Origin: Sporolactobacillus pectinivorans
GTDB taxonomy: Bacteria > Bacillota > Bacilli > Bacillales > Sporolactobacillaceae
Assembly: GCF_002802965.1 (NCBI RefSeq)
Contig: NZ_NXGA01000001.1
Coordinates: 1,598,922-1,662,921 of the forward strand
DNA length: 64,000 bases
Direction: 5' to 3'
In this document: positions 1 through 7,359 of the stretch, piece after piece
Numbering within the stretch: position 1 is the first letter of the stretch
Layout of the letters: each line of letters begins with the position of its first letter
Translations under genes and position numbers: made by a program
The notes under the pieces: model-generated
What the model was told of the DNA's origin: nothing
The model's input: only the letters and a program-made list of their open reading frames with translations
Database searches by the model: none

Positions 1-987
1 CGGGTTCTGCCTGTCCACATACAGCAGGACGGCCGCTGGATTACCGGCTCGGAAATTACGAAGAAACTCGAATACAGGGATCAGCTGCTTCTTTCTGAAA
101 ACCGCTCGATCGAAGCTCAGGCCGAACACTGGCTTGCCCCTTCTTCACCCGCCCTTGGGAATAAACGGCCGGATGTCATTTTTCCGCTGCTTCATGGACC
201 AAACGGGGAGGACGGCACAGTGCAGGGCCTCTTTGAATTGTTGAATATTGCCTATGTCGGTTCAGGAGTCGCCGGCTCAGCTGTAGCTATGGATAAGGTG
301 CTCATGAAGGACGTCTTTGCCGCACATCATATACCGGGTCCGAATTATTTATCCGTTATCCGCTACGAATGGGAAACCGATGCACCGTCAGTCATTCTCA
401 AAGTCAAAAATACAATCGGATATCCCTGCTTCATCAAGCCCGCAAACTGCGGCTCAAGTGTCGGTATCAGCCAGTGCCTCAGTGAAACCGAGCTCTCGGC
501 ATCCGTGACAGAAGCATTCCGTTTTGATACAAAAGTCATTATCGAAGAAAAAGTTACCGGACGTGAAGTTGAAATCGGCGTGATCGGCAATCACGATCTC
601 TCAGTTTCTGTTCCCGGCGAGATCAAAACCAAGAATGCCGCCTTTTATGATTATCAGTCAAAATACGTTGAGGGTAAAAGTACCCTAGTCATTCCCGCTG
701 ATTTGCCTGAAAAGGTCAAAGCGGAGCTTGAGGATGTCGCGAAGCGTGCTTACAATGCACTAAGTCTCTCAGGACTTGCTCGTGTCGATGTCTTTATCCG
801 TGAAAAAGATCAGCGTGTGATTGTCAACGAAGTGAACACGATGCCTGGATTTACCCAGTTCAGCATGTTTCCGCTGCTGTGGAAGCATACAGGGCTGTCT
901 TACGGGAAGCTGATTGAAAAACTGATTGATCTCGGGATTGAAAGACACAATGAGAAACAAAAAATTCAGTATCGGATTGACCATTAA
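1..987 (+). CDS. ddl: D-alanine--D-alanine ligase (5' end missing)
   Basis: ATP-grasp ligase that joins two D-alanines for peptidoglycan precursor synthesis in the cytosol. Frame 1 is open from the first base, so the N-terminus lies outside the window and 328 residues remain. Visible family motifs are HGPNGEDG near residue 65, the ATP-binding stretch FIKPANCGSSVGIS near residue 144, and the C-terminal metal/substrate signature VNEVNTMPGFTQFSMFP near residue 275. An internal GTG at 220 is only an in-frame valine codon, because conserved sequence continues upstream of it. The gene ends before a terminator shared with the convergent wall-protein gene. Confidence 0.95.
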   Translation, partial: RVLPVHIQQDGRWITGSEITKKLEYRDQLLLSENRSIEAQAEHWLAPSSPALGNKRPDVIFPLLHGPNGEDGTVQGLFELLNIAYVGSGVAGSAVAMDKVLMKDVFAAHHIPGPNYLSVIRYEWETDAPSVILKVKNTIGYPCFIKPANCGSSVGISQCLSETELSASVTEAFRFDTKVIIEEKVTGREVEIGVIGNHDLSVSVPGEIKTKNAAFYDYQSKYVEGKSTLVIPADLPEKVKAELEDVAKRAYNALSLSGLARVDVFIREKDQRVIVNEVNTMPGFTQFSMFPLLWKHTGLSYGKLIEKLIDLGIERHNEKQKIQYRIDH

Positions 988-1023
988 AATTAAACATTTA
1001 CAGTCCTGCAGAAATAGGCAGTA

Positions 1024-1056
1024 AAAAAAAGATCCCCGGAATGCGGGGATCTTTTT
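1024..1056. terminator. Bidirectional intrinsic terminator between ddl and the 3D-domain gene
   Basis: The stem GATCCCCG/GCGGGGATC has a run of A on its left and T on its right. It can therefore serve both convergent genes. Confidence 0.85.
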
Positions 1057-1077
1057 ACTGCTGAATAGCACGATGTT

Positions 1078-1989
1078 TTAGTGAAGAATCTGGATAGTGA
1101 CGGTTCTTACTCCGAAATTCAGCGCTGCAGCATTATTTGAAAAGTGAATGTCAATCCGGTTTCCCGTAATGCTACCACCGGTATCGGCGGCAAGGTAGAC
1201 TCCGTAACCCGGAATCATGACGTGTGAACCAAGTGGAATCACACTAGGATCGACAGCAATGACTTTGGCGTTTGGGTTTCCACTGAAATCAATCCCGGTG
1301 GCTGAGGTCCCGCTCAGTGCGTAACCTGTTGCCGTTACGGTCAAAGATTGAGAAGTTCCTCCAGCCTGCACAGTGTTTTTCTGGGGTTGGGGTTTATAAA
1401 CTACATTTTCTACAACCGGAGCCCGTTTTTCCTGTGCCTTTTTTTGGATCGCTGCTTTGCTGGACTGCTCAGCTCTTGCTGCTTCTACCTTGGCTTCGGC
1501 AGCCCTTTGTTCCTGTTTCTGATTTTCTATTAACTTTTGCACATATGCCCTGACTGCGTTCGTGTTGCGGTAGACATCATAAGGTGCTGTTTCCGTATCG
1601 GTTCCGACGATGCTGTTTTCCGTAATCTTTTGATCAGCCTGAAACGAGCTGACAGCTGCTGCTGTGAGTTCTCCGAAAACCCCGTTATCGCTGCCGTTGT
1701 AATAGCCAAGCGCATGAAGCGCATCCTGAAGCTTTTTAACAGTGGACCCTGCGTCCCCTTGTTGAAGCAAACCGTTTCTGAATATACTGTTATTTTCATT
1801 GCTGCTTGTTTGCTCAGCCGGTTTTTTTAAACCGAATCCGACTGCGCCCGATTTGGATTCAGGATTTTTTTTGATCATGTGACTATCATTTGTACTGCTC
1901 GTCTTGGCCCAGACGATCGTTGTCGGTGCGAGAATTCCGATGCACACCGTCAGGCTTGTTACCGCCGTCAGCCTTTTAATGATATTCAT
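1078..1989 (-). CDS. Secreted 3D-domain cell-wall protein with peptidoglycan-binding domain (YocH/YuiC-like)
   Basis: The 303-residue exported protein probably trims or binds peptidoglycan. A signal peptide spans residues 1-28. A PG_binding_1 repeat follows at about 73-120 (KKLQDALHALGYYNG). An Ala/Lys/Gln-rich, probably helical linker covers about 150-195. A C-terminal 3D domain runs from about 217 to 303 with its three aspartates at D247, D269 and D280. The start at 1989 is chosen because AAGGAGG (2001-2008) lies just upstream and the signal peptide begins there; a longer reading frame to 2106 lacks this logic. A WalR-type box upstream agrees with YocH-like autolysins, which WalRK controls in Bacillus. 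The substrate and exact lytic activity cannot be read from sequence. Confidence 0.85.
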   Translation of the reverse strand: MNIIKRLTAVTSLTVCIGILAPTTIVWAKTSSTNDSHMIKKNPESKSGAVGFGLKKPAEQTSSNENNSIFRNGLLQQGDAGSTVKKLQDALHALGYYNGSDNGVFGELTAAAVSSFQADQKITENSIVGTDTETAPYDVYRNTNAVRAYVQKLIENQKQEQRAAEAKVEAARAEQSSKAAIQKKAQEKRAPVVENVVYKPQPQKNTVQAGGTSQSLTVTATGYALSGTSATGIDFSGNPNAKVIAVDPSVIPLGSHVMIPGYGVYLAADTGGSITGNRIDIHFSNNAAALNFGVRTVTIQILH

Positions 1990-2010
1990 ATAAGTAAAAA
2001 CCTCCTTAGT

Positions 2011-2040
2011 GTGCAAGACGTGTTTCTCACATGTCTTGCA
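2011..2040 (-). promoter_or_regulatory. Hairpin in the 5' leader of the 3D-domain gene
   Basis: TGCAAGAC and GTCTTGCA form an inverted repeat that ends two to three bases from the ribosome-binding site. It could stabilise the mRNA or control access to the RBS; its function is inference. Confidence 0.5.
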
Positions 2041-2088
2041 CCCAACGGTAATTGTAAGTGTTGAATATCTCAGGGGTGTTTTAGGGAC

Positions 2089-2105
2089 ATTACATTCTTG
2101 TAACA
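2089..2105 (-). promoter_or_regulatory. WalR (YycF)-type binding site
   Basis: On the minus strand the sequence reads TGTTAC-AAGAA-TGTAAT. This is a full match to the WalR consensus TGTWAH-N5-TGTWAH and lies 100-116 bp upstream of the start codon of a YocH-like gene. A TTGACA lies upstream at 2128-2133, but a good -10 partner was not found. Confidence 0.65.
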
Positions 2106-2209
2106 ACGAGATAGGCTAAATTGATTTTGTCAAGAGCTATTTCGCCATTTTTTGCACTTTATTTATTGTAAAATTTACCACATCCTTAATGAAGGTAAAA
2201 CAGCTAGCG

Positions 2210-2272
2210 GAAGGATCCATTTCTTGTCGAAGAAAGTCTGATGCACTTCTGTCTGGCTGATCCTTCTTTTTT
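2210..2272 (+). terminator. Terminator-like structure in the leader of the thioesterase gene
   Basis: GAAGGATC (2210-2217) pairs with GATCCTTC (2259-2266), followed by a run of T. The 41-base interior contains a second small stem, TTCTT/AAGAA. It lies between a divergent promoter region and the start at 2332, so it may be an attenuator or the end of a short RNA. No known riboswitch was recognised. Confidence 0.5.
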
Positions 2273-2331
2273 GATCTATGATAATAAGTAGCAAAACAAA
2301 AAAAGTGATGATGGTAATAGGGGGAGAAAAA

Positions 2332-2850
2332 GTGGAAGCGAAAAAGGTCAGTGAATCACGTTCGGTGACGTCCATCCACGTTATGCCGAACGATACAAAT
2401 AATCACGGCACATTCTTTGGCGGGAAATTGATGATGTATGTAGATAATATTGGAGCGATCGCGGCTACGAGGCATTGCCGTCAGCTTGTTGTCACAGCTT
2501 CAATTGATTCTGTTGACTTTCTTCATCCGATTAAAGCAGGATCTTCAGTATGCCTTGAGGCAATTGTTACCTGGACACATCACACGTCTATGGAGGTATT
2601 TGTAAAAATAGTTACTGAGGATCTGATGACCGGGGAACGGACACTGTGCACGACTTCTTTTCTGACGTTTGTCGCTATCGGAGCGGATGGCAAAGTCCAG
2701 CCCGTTCCGAAAGTGATTCCGGAAACAGAGGAAGAGAAGATGCTGTATAACTCAGCTGAGAGGCGCTATTTGCATCGAAAAGAAAGAAGAAGTGAGACTA
2801 AGGCTTTTGTCTCAAAGCTAACCTTGAATAAACCTTGGGAGCGGAACTAA
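2332..2850 (+). CDS. Acyl-CoA thioesterase, hotdog fold (YkhA-like)
   Basis: The protein probably hydrolyses acyl-CoA thioesters in the cytosol. It shows the family signature at its N-terminus, VMPNDTNNHGTFFGGKLM, followed by the catalytic-region block TASIDSVDFLHPIKAGS. This is typical of the YkhA/BACH acyl-CoA hydrolase group. The start is set at the GTG at 2332 because GGGGGAG lies 9 bases upstream and related proteins begin a few residues before this motif; an ATG at 2278 is possible but has no clear RBS. The protein is 172 residues. The acyl chain preferred is unknown. A terminator-like hairpin precedes the gene. Confidence 0.85.
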   Translation: MEAKKVSESRSVTSIHVMPNDTNNHGTFFGGKLMMYVDNIGAIAATRHCRQLVVTASIDSVDFLHPIKAGSSVCLEAIVTWTHHTSMEVFVKIVTEDLMTGERTLCTTSFLTFVAIGADGKVQPVPKVIPETEEEKMLYNSAERRYLHRKERRSETKAFVSKLTLNKPWERN

Positions 2851-2907
2851 AGAAATAGAGGTGCTTCAGGCAAGACATAGAAGATCAACAATTGCTTAGA
2901 AGCCTCA

Positions 2908-2949
2908 CCCAATGGGCACCCAATGGGCACCCATTGGGCACCCATTGGG
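2908..2949. repeat. Four 11-bp units with inverted centres
   Basis: Four units start at 2908, 2919, 2930 and 2941. The first two read CCCAATGGG and the last two CCCATTGGG, separated by CA. The whole block is therefore both a tandem repeat and a near-perfect 42-bp palindrome. No T-run follows. Confidence 0.85.
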
Positions 2950-3052
2950 AAGATAAATTAACGTCCACACACATATTGTCACCATGCATAATATGTAGTG
3001 TTGAGCTGGGGTAACCGCTCAAAAACTATTGGTTAAAGGGGCGAGTGACGAT

Positions 3053-3148
3053 ATGGGTGCATCTTACGGCGGATCCGGCAGTGGATTTGCATTAATCGTT
3101 GTTTTGTTTATCTTGCTGATTATCGTGGGCACAGCCTTCGTTTATTGA
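3053..3148 (+). CDS. YjcZ-family small sporulation protein (31 aa)
   Basis: This is a very short gene encoding a glycine-rich N-terminus (MGASYGGSGSGFAL) and one hydrophobic segment (IVVLFILLIIVGTAF). That is the signature of the YjcZ/SscA family of small membrane proteins made during sporulation in Bacillus. An AAAGGGG ribosome-binding sequence lies about 10 bases upstream. A clear terminator follows at 3181. The gene supports a spore-forming host. A CATAATATG-like element around 2988 may be a sporulation promoter, but this is weak. The exact function of the family is poorly known. Confidence 0.88.
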   Translation: MGASYGGSGSGFALIVVLFILLIIVGTAFVY

Positions 3149-3180
3149 TGAGCTTCGGCTCTAAAATGCCACATCTGCTA

Positions 3181-3221
3181 AAATACCCGCCGACATTTCG
3201 ATTGTCAGCGGGTATTTTTTC
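3181..3221. terminator. Terminator between yjcZ and ribU
   Basis: The stem AAATACCCGC/GCGGGTATTT has a GACA/TGTC extension and is followed by T residues. It is A-rich on the left, so it can serve both convergent genes. Confidence 0.85.
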
Positions 3222-3255
3222 TTCAACAATAAGGACAGGTCAATGGAGAACAGGA

Positions 3256-3873
3256 TCAGAGGGTACGGTCTGCTGCCTGTTTACGGCCGATAAAGCCGCG
3301 AAGGCGTGCGAACACCGGAATCATTAGAATCGTCAGCGCTACACCTTTAAGCAGATTAAAAGGAGCCACACCGTAGACGATCAGTGTCAGCAGGCTTCGG
3401 ATGCCGTGATTTGCGCTCTGGGCCATTGAAACGGCAGTATTTATACTGAATCCTAGAAACATGGCATATCCGGGAAAGATTAAATAATAATTAGCAATAG
3501 ACATGATAATGGTCATTGCGAGGGTTCCGACAATCATCCCGGTAACGAGCGAGAGCGCTGAACGTTTCCTGCGGTAGAAAAGCCATGATACGACAATCAG
3601 TATCGACCCTGCTGCAAAATTAGACATTTCTCCAATTGGGACAACGGTCAGAGAACCCGCCAAGAGAACATGAAGAATATTTTTGATCGCTTCGATGGCA
3701 ATTCCGGCAACCGGACCAAGTATCATTGCACCGATCAGCGCCGGCAGATCACTAAAATCGAGTGTCAGAAAGCCCGGGATCATGGGCACCGGGAAAGCAA
3801 TCAGCATAATTAAAAATCCGATTGCTGACAATAATGAAACGAGAATCATTTTCTTTAGCGATGAATGAGTCAT
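3256..3873 (-). CDS. ribU: ECF transporter S component, riboflavin type
   Basis: Membrane S component of an energy-coupling-factor importer, which binds the vitamin and works with the shared EcfAAT module encoded elsewhere. The 205-residue protein has about five to six hydrophobic segments. It also has the RibU-type block VPMIPGFLTLDFSDLPALIGAMILGP (split here over residues about 27-52). Riboflavin as substrate is strongly supported by the FMN riboswitch upstream on the same strand. The start at 3873 is preferred over the in-frame GTG at 3882 because GGGGTGG lies just ahead of it. Confidence 0.9.
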   Translation of the reverse strand: MTHSSLKKMILVSLLSAIGFLIMLIAFPVPMIPGFLTLDFSDLPALIGAMILGPVAGIAIEAIKNILHVLLAGSLTVVPIGEMSNFAAGSILIVVSWLFYRRKRSALSLVTGMIVGTLAMTIIMSIANYYLIFPGYAMFLGFSINTAVSMAQSANHGIRSLLTLIVYGVAPFNLLKGVALTILMIPVFARLRGFIGRKQAADRTL

Positions 3874-4000
3874 CCAAACCACCCCATAAATATGTTTTTT
3901 GGGGACGATGCTTAACGCTCTTTGCTGCTTTGCTTCAGAATGTCCGGCAATAACGGCGATTCCTTAAGTAATAGCCATCGTGAAACCGGCTGGTCACTCC

Positions 4001-4040
4001 ATTTCAAAATAAAAGCCCAAAGGATTTTTCCCTTGGGCTT
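4001..4040 (-). terminator. Riboswitch-controlled terminator upstream of ribU
   Basis: The stem AAGCCCAA/TTGGGCTT (4013-4040) is followed on the minus strand by TTTTATTTTG. It lies between the FMN aptamer and ribU, where an expression platform is expected. Confidence 0.8.
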
Positions 4041-4130
4041 ATTTTCAGATGAAATGATTGCACAATCAAACAAAACCGCCATCGGATCTGCTCAATGCAA
4101 ACAGAAGGCGAAGAACTGCGCCATGACATC

Positions 4131-4256
4131 ATCCTTCTTTCATCCAGACTCTACTGTCGGTTCCGGCTTCTTACCGGATCAACCTTTCGGCTTGCGGACT
4201 TTGGCATCTTTCATCCAATACCGCCGGTCGGGAATTTCACCCTGCCCTGAAGGAAC
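4131..4256 (-). promoter_or_regulatory. FMN riboswitch (RFN element)
   Basis: Read on the minus strand it contains the conserved RFN blocks in order: GGGCAGGGTGAAATTCCCGA, CCGGCGGT, AGTCCGC, GATCCGGT, CCGGAACCGACAGT and AGTCTGGATG. FMN binding should favour the downstream terminator and lower ribU expression. Confidence 0.95.
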
Positions 4257-4344
4257 TTGCTATTCAATTAACAAATCTATCTTACACGTTTTTCTTTTCC
4301 GGAGCAATACTTTTTACTTGTGGTAAAAATAATCGATGAAATAA

Positions 4345-4373
4345 AAGAAGGGCAGCCTGAAAATCGGGGCTGC
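4345..4373 (-). terminator. Terminator after menA
   Basis: GCAGCCCC and GGCTGCCC form the stem on the minus strand. A T-rich tract, TTCTTTTATTT, follows. Confidence 0.65.
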
Positions 4374-4386
4374 ACTCTTGAAGCAC

Positions 4387-5301
4387 TTATATGAAATGGT
4401 CAAGCACTAATCCGATGGAAAGCAGGAGACCAAACAGCGTGGTCATCTGAGCCGTGGCTTTCATCGCAGGCATCAGTTGAACCGCCCTTGTTTTCCCGCG
4501 GAAAAGTTTGGTAGCCTGGATAGCTTTTGGAAGGCTGGCAAATACGATCAGCAACCAGGCCGATTCTACTTGAAAAATCATCAAGCCGATGATCCACAAA
4601 TAAGAAAGGGCAAAAAGGGCAGCCAGCAGATTAATTGCCCGTGAGCGTCCAAGCAAAATCGGCAGCGTTTTCCGCCCTTTTTCCTGATCGCCCGACAGAT
4701 CCCTTATGTTGTTGGCCATATTGATGCCTCCGACCAAAATGCCAATGGGCACAGATATCAGTACCGTGTTGAGTGTCAGAGTCTCTGCCTGAACAAAAAA
4801 GGAGATCCATATGATAAATACACCCATGAATAATCCGGACGCCAGCTCACCGAACGGCGTGTAGGCAATGGGATAAGGCCCGCCGGAATACAAATAACCG
4901 GTGAGAATGCATATTGTGCCTGCAAGTGCAATCCACCAGCTGCTTTCAAAGCAGATATAGATTCCAATCAGCATGGCGATCAAGCAGAGCAGGCGGGCCA
5001 GATTCAGTATAGTTTTTGGGTGAAATCCATCGCGCACTATACTGCCGCCGATCCCGACAGATTCAGAAGTGTCCAGTCCTCTTTTATAGTCAAAGTATTC
5101 ATTAAAGAGGTTGGTCGCAATTTGTATCAGCATGGATGCAACCAGCATCGCGATAAAGAGGAGTATATCCGGTTTCTTCATTGGGAGGACAAGAGCGGTA
5201 CCGAGCGCAACAGGAACAAAAGAAGCAGTCAGGGTATGTGGCCTGATCATTTTCCACCATTTTCTGAAACCGGTATTCTTTTCAAGTTCCTGATCGTCCA
5301 T
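4387..5301 (-). CDS. menA: 1,4-dihydroxy-2-naphthoate polyprenyltransferase
   Basis: Integral-membrane UbiA-family enzyme that attaches the polyprenyl tail to 1,4-dihydroxy-2-naphthoate, giving demethylmenaquinone. The 304-residue protein has about eight to nine hydrophobic helices. The first Asp-rich motif is NLFNEYFDYKRGLD (near residue 66) and the second is NNIRDLSGDQEKGRKTLP (near residue 193), the usual Mg-diphosphate binding pair. The start ATG at 5301 follows a GGGAG site. The gene stands alone, apart from menB-menE at 9-11 kb, as menA does in Bacillus. It implies menaquinone-based electron transport. Confidence 0.93.
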   Translation of the reverse strand: MDDQELEKNTGFRKWWKMIRPHTLTASFVPVALGTALVLPMKKPDILLFIAMLVASMLIQIATNLFNEYFDYKRGLDTSESVGIGGSIVRDGFHPKTILNLARLLCLIAMLIGIYICFESSWWIALAGTICILTGYLYSGGPYPIAYTPFGELASGLFMGVFIIWISFFVQAETLTLNTVLISVPIGILVGGINMANNIRDLSGDQEKGRKTLPILLGRSRAINLLAALFALSYLWIIGLMIFQVESAWLLIVFASLPKAIQATKLFRGKTRAVQLMPAMKATAQMTTLFGLLLSIGLVLDHFI

Positions 5302-5351
5302 CGCTTAATCTCTCCCAGCCATTAATAGATTCATTGATTCAATATATTTTG

Positions 5352-5385
5352 ACACTAAATCGACAAGAATAATTAATTTTAGTGT
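5352..5385. promoter_or_regulatory. Dyad-symmetric element upstream of menA
   Basis: ACACTAAA and TTTAGTGT are separated by 18 bases of AT-rich sequence. On the plus strand TTGACA overlaps the left arm. It could be an operator; no regulator is identified. Confidence 0.35.
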
Positions 5386-5563
5386 ATGGAAATCTACGAA
5401 AACTGTCAATACCATGCACTCCGGGTGTAAAAAATATTAGTGGCGATATGGAAAGACGAAGTGTGAAACTGGATAGTGATCAGGCAGGTCTGAAAAGGGA
5501 AGGCAAATCAAGAAAGCGGATCATTCGAATTGTAGAACGAAGAGAAGATATAACGAAAAAAAG

Positions 5564-5845
5564 TCACGAACGTGAAGCGGGAACAACGTCAGGCTGCAAG
5601 GATGGTAAGGACTGAGGAAAACGTGTATTAAGCAGGGATCGGAGTGTTTCGCATTCGACCCCGCTCAAGGTAATGCCGCGTCTCATCTTTTTTCTGTCCG
5701 GAGCCCAGCTTCGAATGTCATACTTAGCGTCGCGGTCATTCCAGCTGACAAGGTTCAGCTCTTTCGTCCAGCCACCGGATTCTTTGGCGATCACGCCAAA
5801 ATGCTGAATCAAATTGAACCGCACTTCTGATTTTGTTTCTGCCAT
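5564..5845 (-). CDS. PC4/YdbC-family ssDNA-binding-type protein
   Basis: The 93-residue protein belongs to the YdbC/PC4 (p15) family, small dimeric proteins that bind single-stranded nucleic acid. The recognisable core is GGWTKELNLVSWNDRDAKYD followed by IRSWAPDRKKMRRGITLS, covering residues about 24-61. GAGGTG lies upstream of the ATG at 5845. The roughly 20 residues after the PC4 core are not conserved as far as I can tell. Two LexA-like boxes lie in the promoter region, which suggests an SOS-linked role; that link is inference. The precise cellular function of the bacterial family is not settled. Confidence 0.85.
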   Translation of the reverse strand: MAETKSEVRFNLIQHFGVIAKESGGWTKELNLVSWNDRDAKYDIRSWAPDRKKMRRGITLSGVECETLRSLLNTRFPQSLPSLQPDVVPASRS

Positions 5846-5869
5846 ATAATCACCTCATAGATTTGTTTT

Positions 5870-5881
5870 GAACAAATGTTC
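5870..5881. promoter_or_regulatory. LexA-like box 1 upstream of the ydbC-type gene
   Basis: GAACAAATGTTC is a perfect core match to the Bacillus LexA (DinR) operator GAAC-N4-GTTC. The same 12 bases occur at the addB promoter (15237-15248). Confidence 0.6.
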
Positions 5882-5899
5882 TGATAACAGAATATCAGG

Positions 5900-5913
5900 C
5901 GAACAAGCGTTCT
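5900..5913. promoter_or_regulatory. LexA-like box 2 and promoter of the ydbC-type gene
   Basis: CGAACAAGCGTTCT matches the consensus CGAACRNRYGTTYC closely. On the minus strand a TTGACA (5912-5917) abuts it, with a TATTCT-like -10 about 18 bases further on, so a repressor here would cover the promoter. Confidence 0.65.
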
Positions 5914-6038
5914 GTCAATATACTATTGCGGTAATCTGAATAAAATTTGCAAATCCACCTACCAGACACAATTTGCTATAATAAAGCAAGATGAAATATT
6001 TTTTCCAGCATTTAAGGCACGGCAAATGGGGGAGTCAG

Positions 6039-6530
6039 ATGCTTCGTTACACACTCGCATTTATCAGGAATAACGGGAAAATACTGATGATTAACAGGGA
6101 AAAGAATCCGTGGCAGGGGGCCTGGAACGGCGTCGGCGGGAAACTTGAACCCGGTGAATCTCCGGAGGAATGTGTCATCCGGGAGATTGGGGAAGAAACA
6201 GGGATCAGAATCATGTACCCGCTGTTCAGGGGGATTGTGACCTGGAATCCGGATCAGGAAGATCCGCAAGGGATGTATGTCTTTGTCGCTGAGGTCCGGG
6301 ATTTGAACGGAATTGATACGCCCAAGGGAACACGCGAGGGAATCCTTGAATGGAAAACCGAGGAATGGGTGCTGTCCGAGAACAACTTCGGAACAGTGCC
6401 GACGCTTAGGGTTTTTATGAAAGACGTTCTCGATATTGGAAGGCATCATCCGGTTGACTATCATTGTACTTTTGAGCATGATCGAATTGTCCGTACGGAA
6501 ATCAGGACGCTGCCTATTAAGATCCGATAA
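6039..6530 (+). CDS. Nudix hydrolase (MutT-like)
   Basis: A 163-residue Nudix enzyme, probably acting on an oxidised or other nucleoside triphosphate. The Nudix box GX5EX7REUXEEXGU is complete: GKLEPGESPEECVIREIGEE followed by TGI, near residues 33-55. The N-terminus MLRYTLAFIRNNGKILMINR is a typical first strand. The ATG at 6039 is preferred over 5991 because GGGGGAG lies 5 bases ahead. The substrate cannot be assigned; 8-oxo-dGTP is one possibility. It stands alone between divergent and convergent neighbours. Confidence 0.85.
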   Translation: MLRYTLAFIRNNGKILMINREKNPWQGAWNGVGGKLEPGESPEECVIREIGEETGIRIMYPLFRGIVTWNPDQEDPQGMYVFVAEVRDLNGIDTPKGTREGILEWKTEEWVLSENNFGTVPTLRVFMKDVLDIGRHHPVDYHCTFEHDRIVRTEIRTLPIKIR

Positions 6531-6694
6531 ATATTCTTCGAATCGATCCGGCCGGTAAATTCACATGAAGAAAAATCGATAAAATCTAGTGAGAACCGAT
6601 AAATTGTTCTGGAACGGCTGATTAAATTTCTAGGCATGATATTTTTGCTGCAAGGGTCAGAACCAACGTTAATATATAATCATTATAGATCATG

Positions 6695-6723
6695 AAAAAA
6701 CCCGGCCTGCGCCGGGCTTTTTC
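6695..6723. terminator. Terminator between the Nudix gene and mscL
   Basis: The stem CCCGGC/GCCGGG has six A on the left and CTTTTTC on the right. It can work for both convergent genes. Confidence 0.85.
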
Positions 6724-6733
6724 AGCAGATCAT

Positions 6734-7189
6734 TTATTGATGCACCATATCCTGAGCAGGGAGATCTGCGGTGCAATGCGGACACTTTGTTGCTCTGAGA
6801 GGAATGAGAGACAGGCAGTAAGGGCAAGTTTTTGTCGTTGGCGACGCAGTTTTTTTGTGTGAAGCTTTGTCCACAATTTTAACGGCGAAAAAGATAATGA
6901 GAGCGATAATCAGAAAATTAATTACGGTATTTAGAAAAGTTCCATAGTTGATCGTTGGCGCGCCTGCTCTTTGAGCAGCTGCCAGGCTGCCATATGCATG
7001 ACCGGACAGATTGATGTACAGGCTGCTGAAGTCTACCTTGCCGAGCAGAAGACCGATCGGAGGCATGACGATATCTTTGACCAGTGAATTGATGATCTGT
7101 CCGAAAGCGGCACCGATAATGACTGCGACAGCGAGATCAATGACATTGCCGCGCGACAGAAATTTTTTAAACTCAGCCAATGTTTTCAA
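6734..7189 (-). CDS. mscL: Large-conductance mechanosensitive channel with C-terminal zinc-ribbon-like tail
   Basis: Membrane tension-gated emergency valve. The N-terminus [20 protein letters not shown] and TM1 ([17 protein letters not shown]) are typical, followed by a periplasmic loop and TM2 ([16 protein letters not shown]). The start is a TTG at 7189 with GGAGGGG six bases upstream. The 151-residue product is longer than E. coli MscL (136). Its last ~30 residues hold two Cys pairs, CPYC and CPHC, 14 residues apart, which look like a small zinc ribbon. Similar tails occur in other Firmicutes, from memory; their role is unclear. Confidence 0.93.
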   Translation of the reverse strand: MKTLAEFKKFLSRGNVIDLAVAVIIGAAFGQIINSLVKDIVMPPIGLLLGKVDFSSLYINLSGHAYGSLAAAQRAGAPTINYGTFLNTVINFLIIALIIFFAVKIVDKASHKKTASPTTKTCPYCLSLIPLRATKCPHCTADLPAQDMVHQ

Positions 7190-7359
7190 TTGCGACCCCT
7201 CCGGATTCTTCTACTTTGTCCTACTCAGCGTAGTGACCAGACATATATGAAAAAAGCATAGCATGATGGCCAAAAAATGAAAAGAGCCACCGGCCGCGGA
7301 AGTGGTGCTGAGTAGAAAAAAAGATAATGCACATGCTAACCGCAGGGGGGCTGGTCCAT

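Noticed and set aside
2908..2949. Short repeats considered as a CRISPR array
   Set aside because: Units are 9 bp with 2-bp spacing; there are no spacers of 25-40 bp and no cas genes.
3922..4326. Plus-strand 134-codon frame over the FMN riboswitch
   Set aside because: The sequence is explained by the conserved RFN element on the other strand.
5382..5615. Plus-strand 77-codon frame upstream of the YdbC-type gene
   Set aside because: No RBS, Lys/Arg-rich low-complexity sequence and overlap with the end of the well-supported minus-strand gene.
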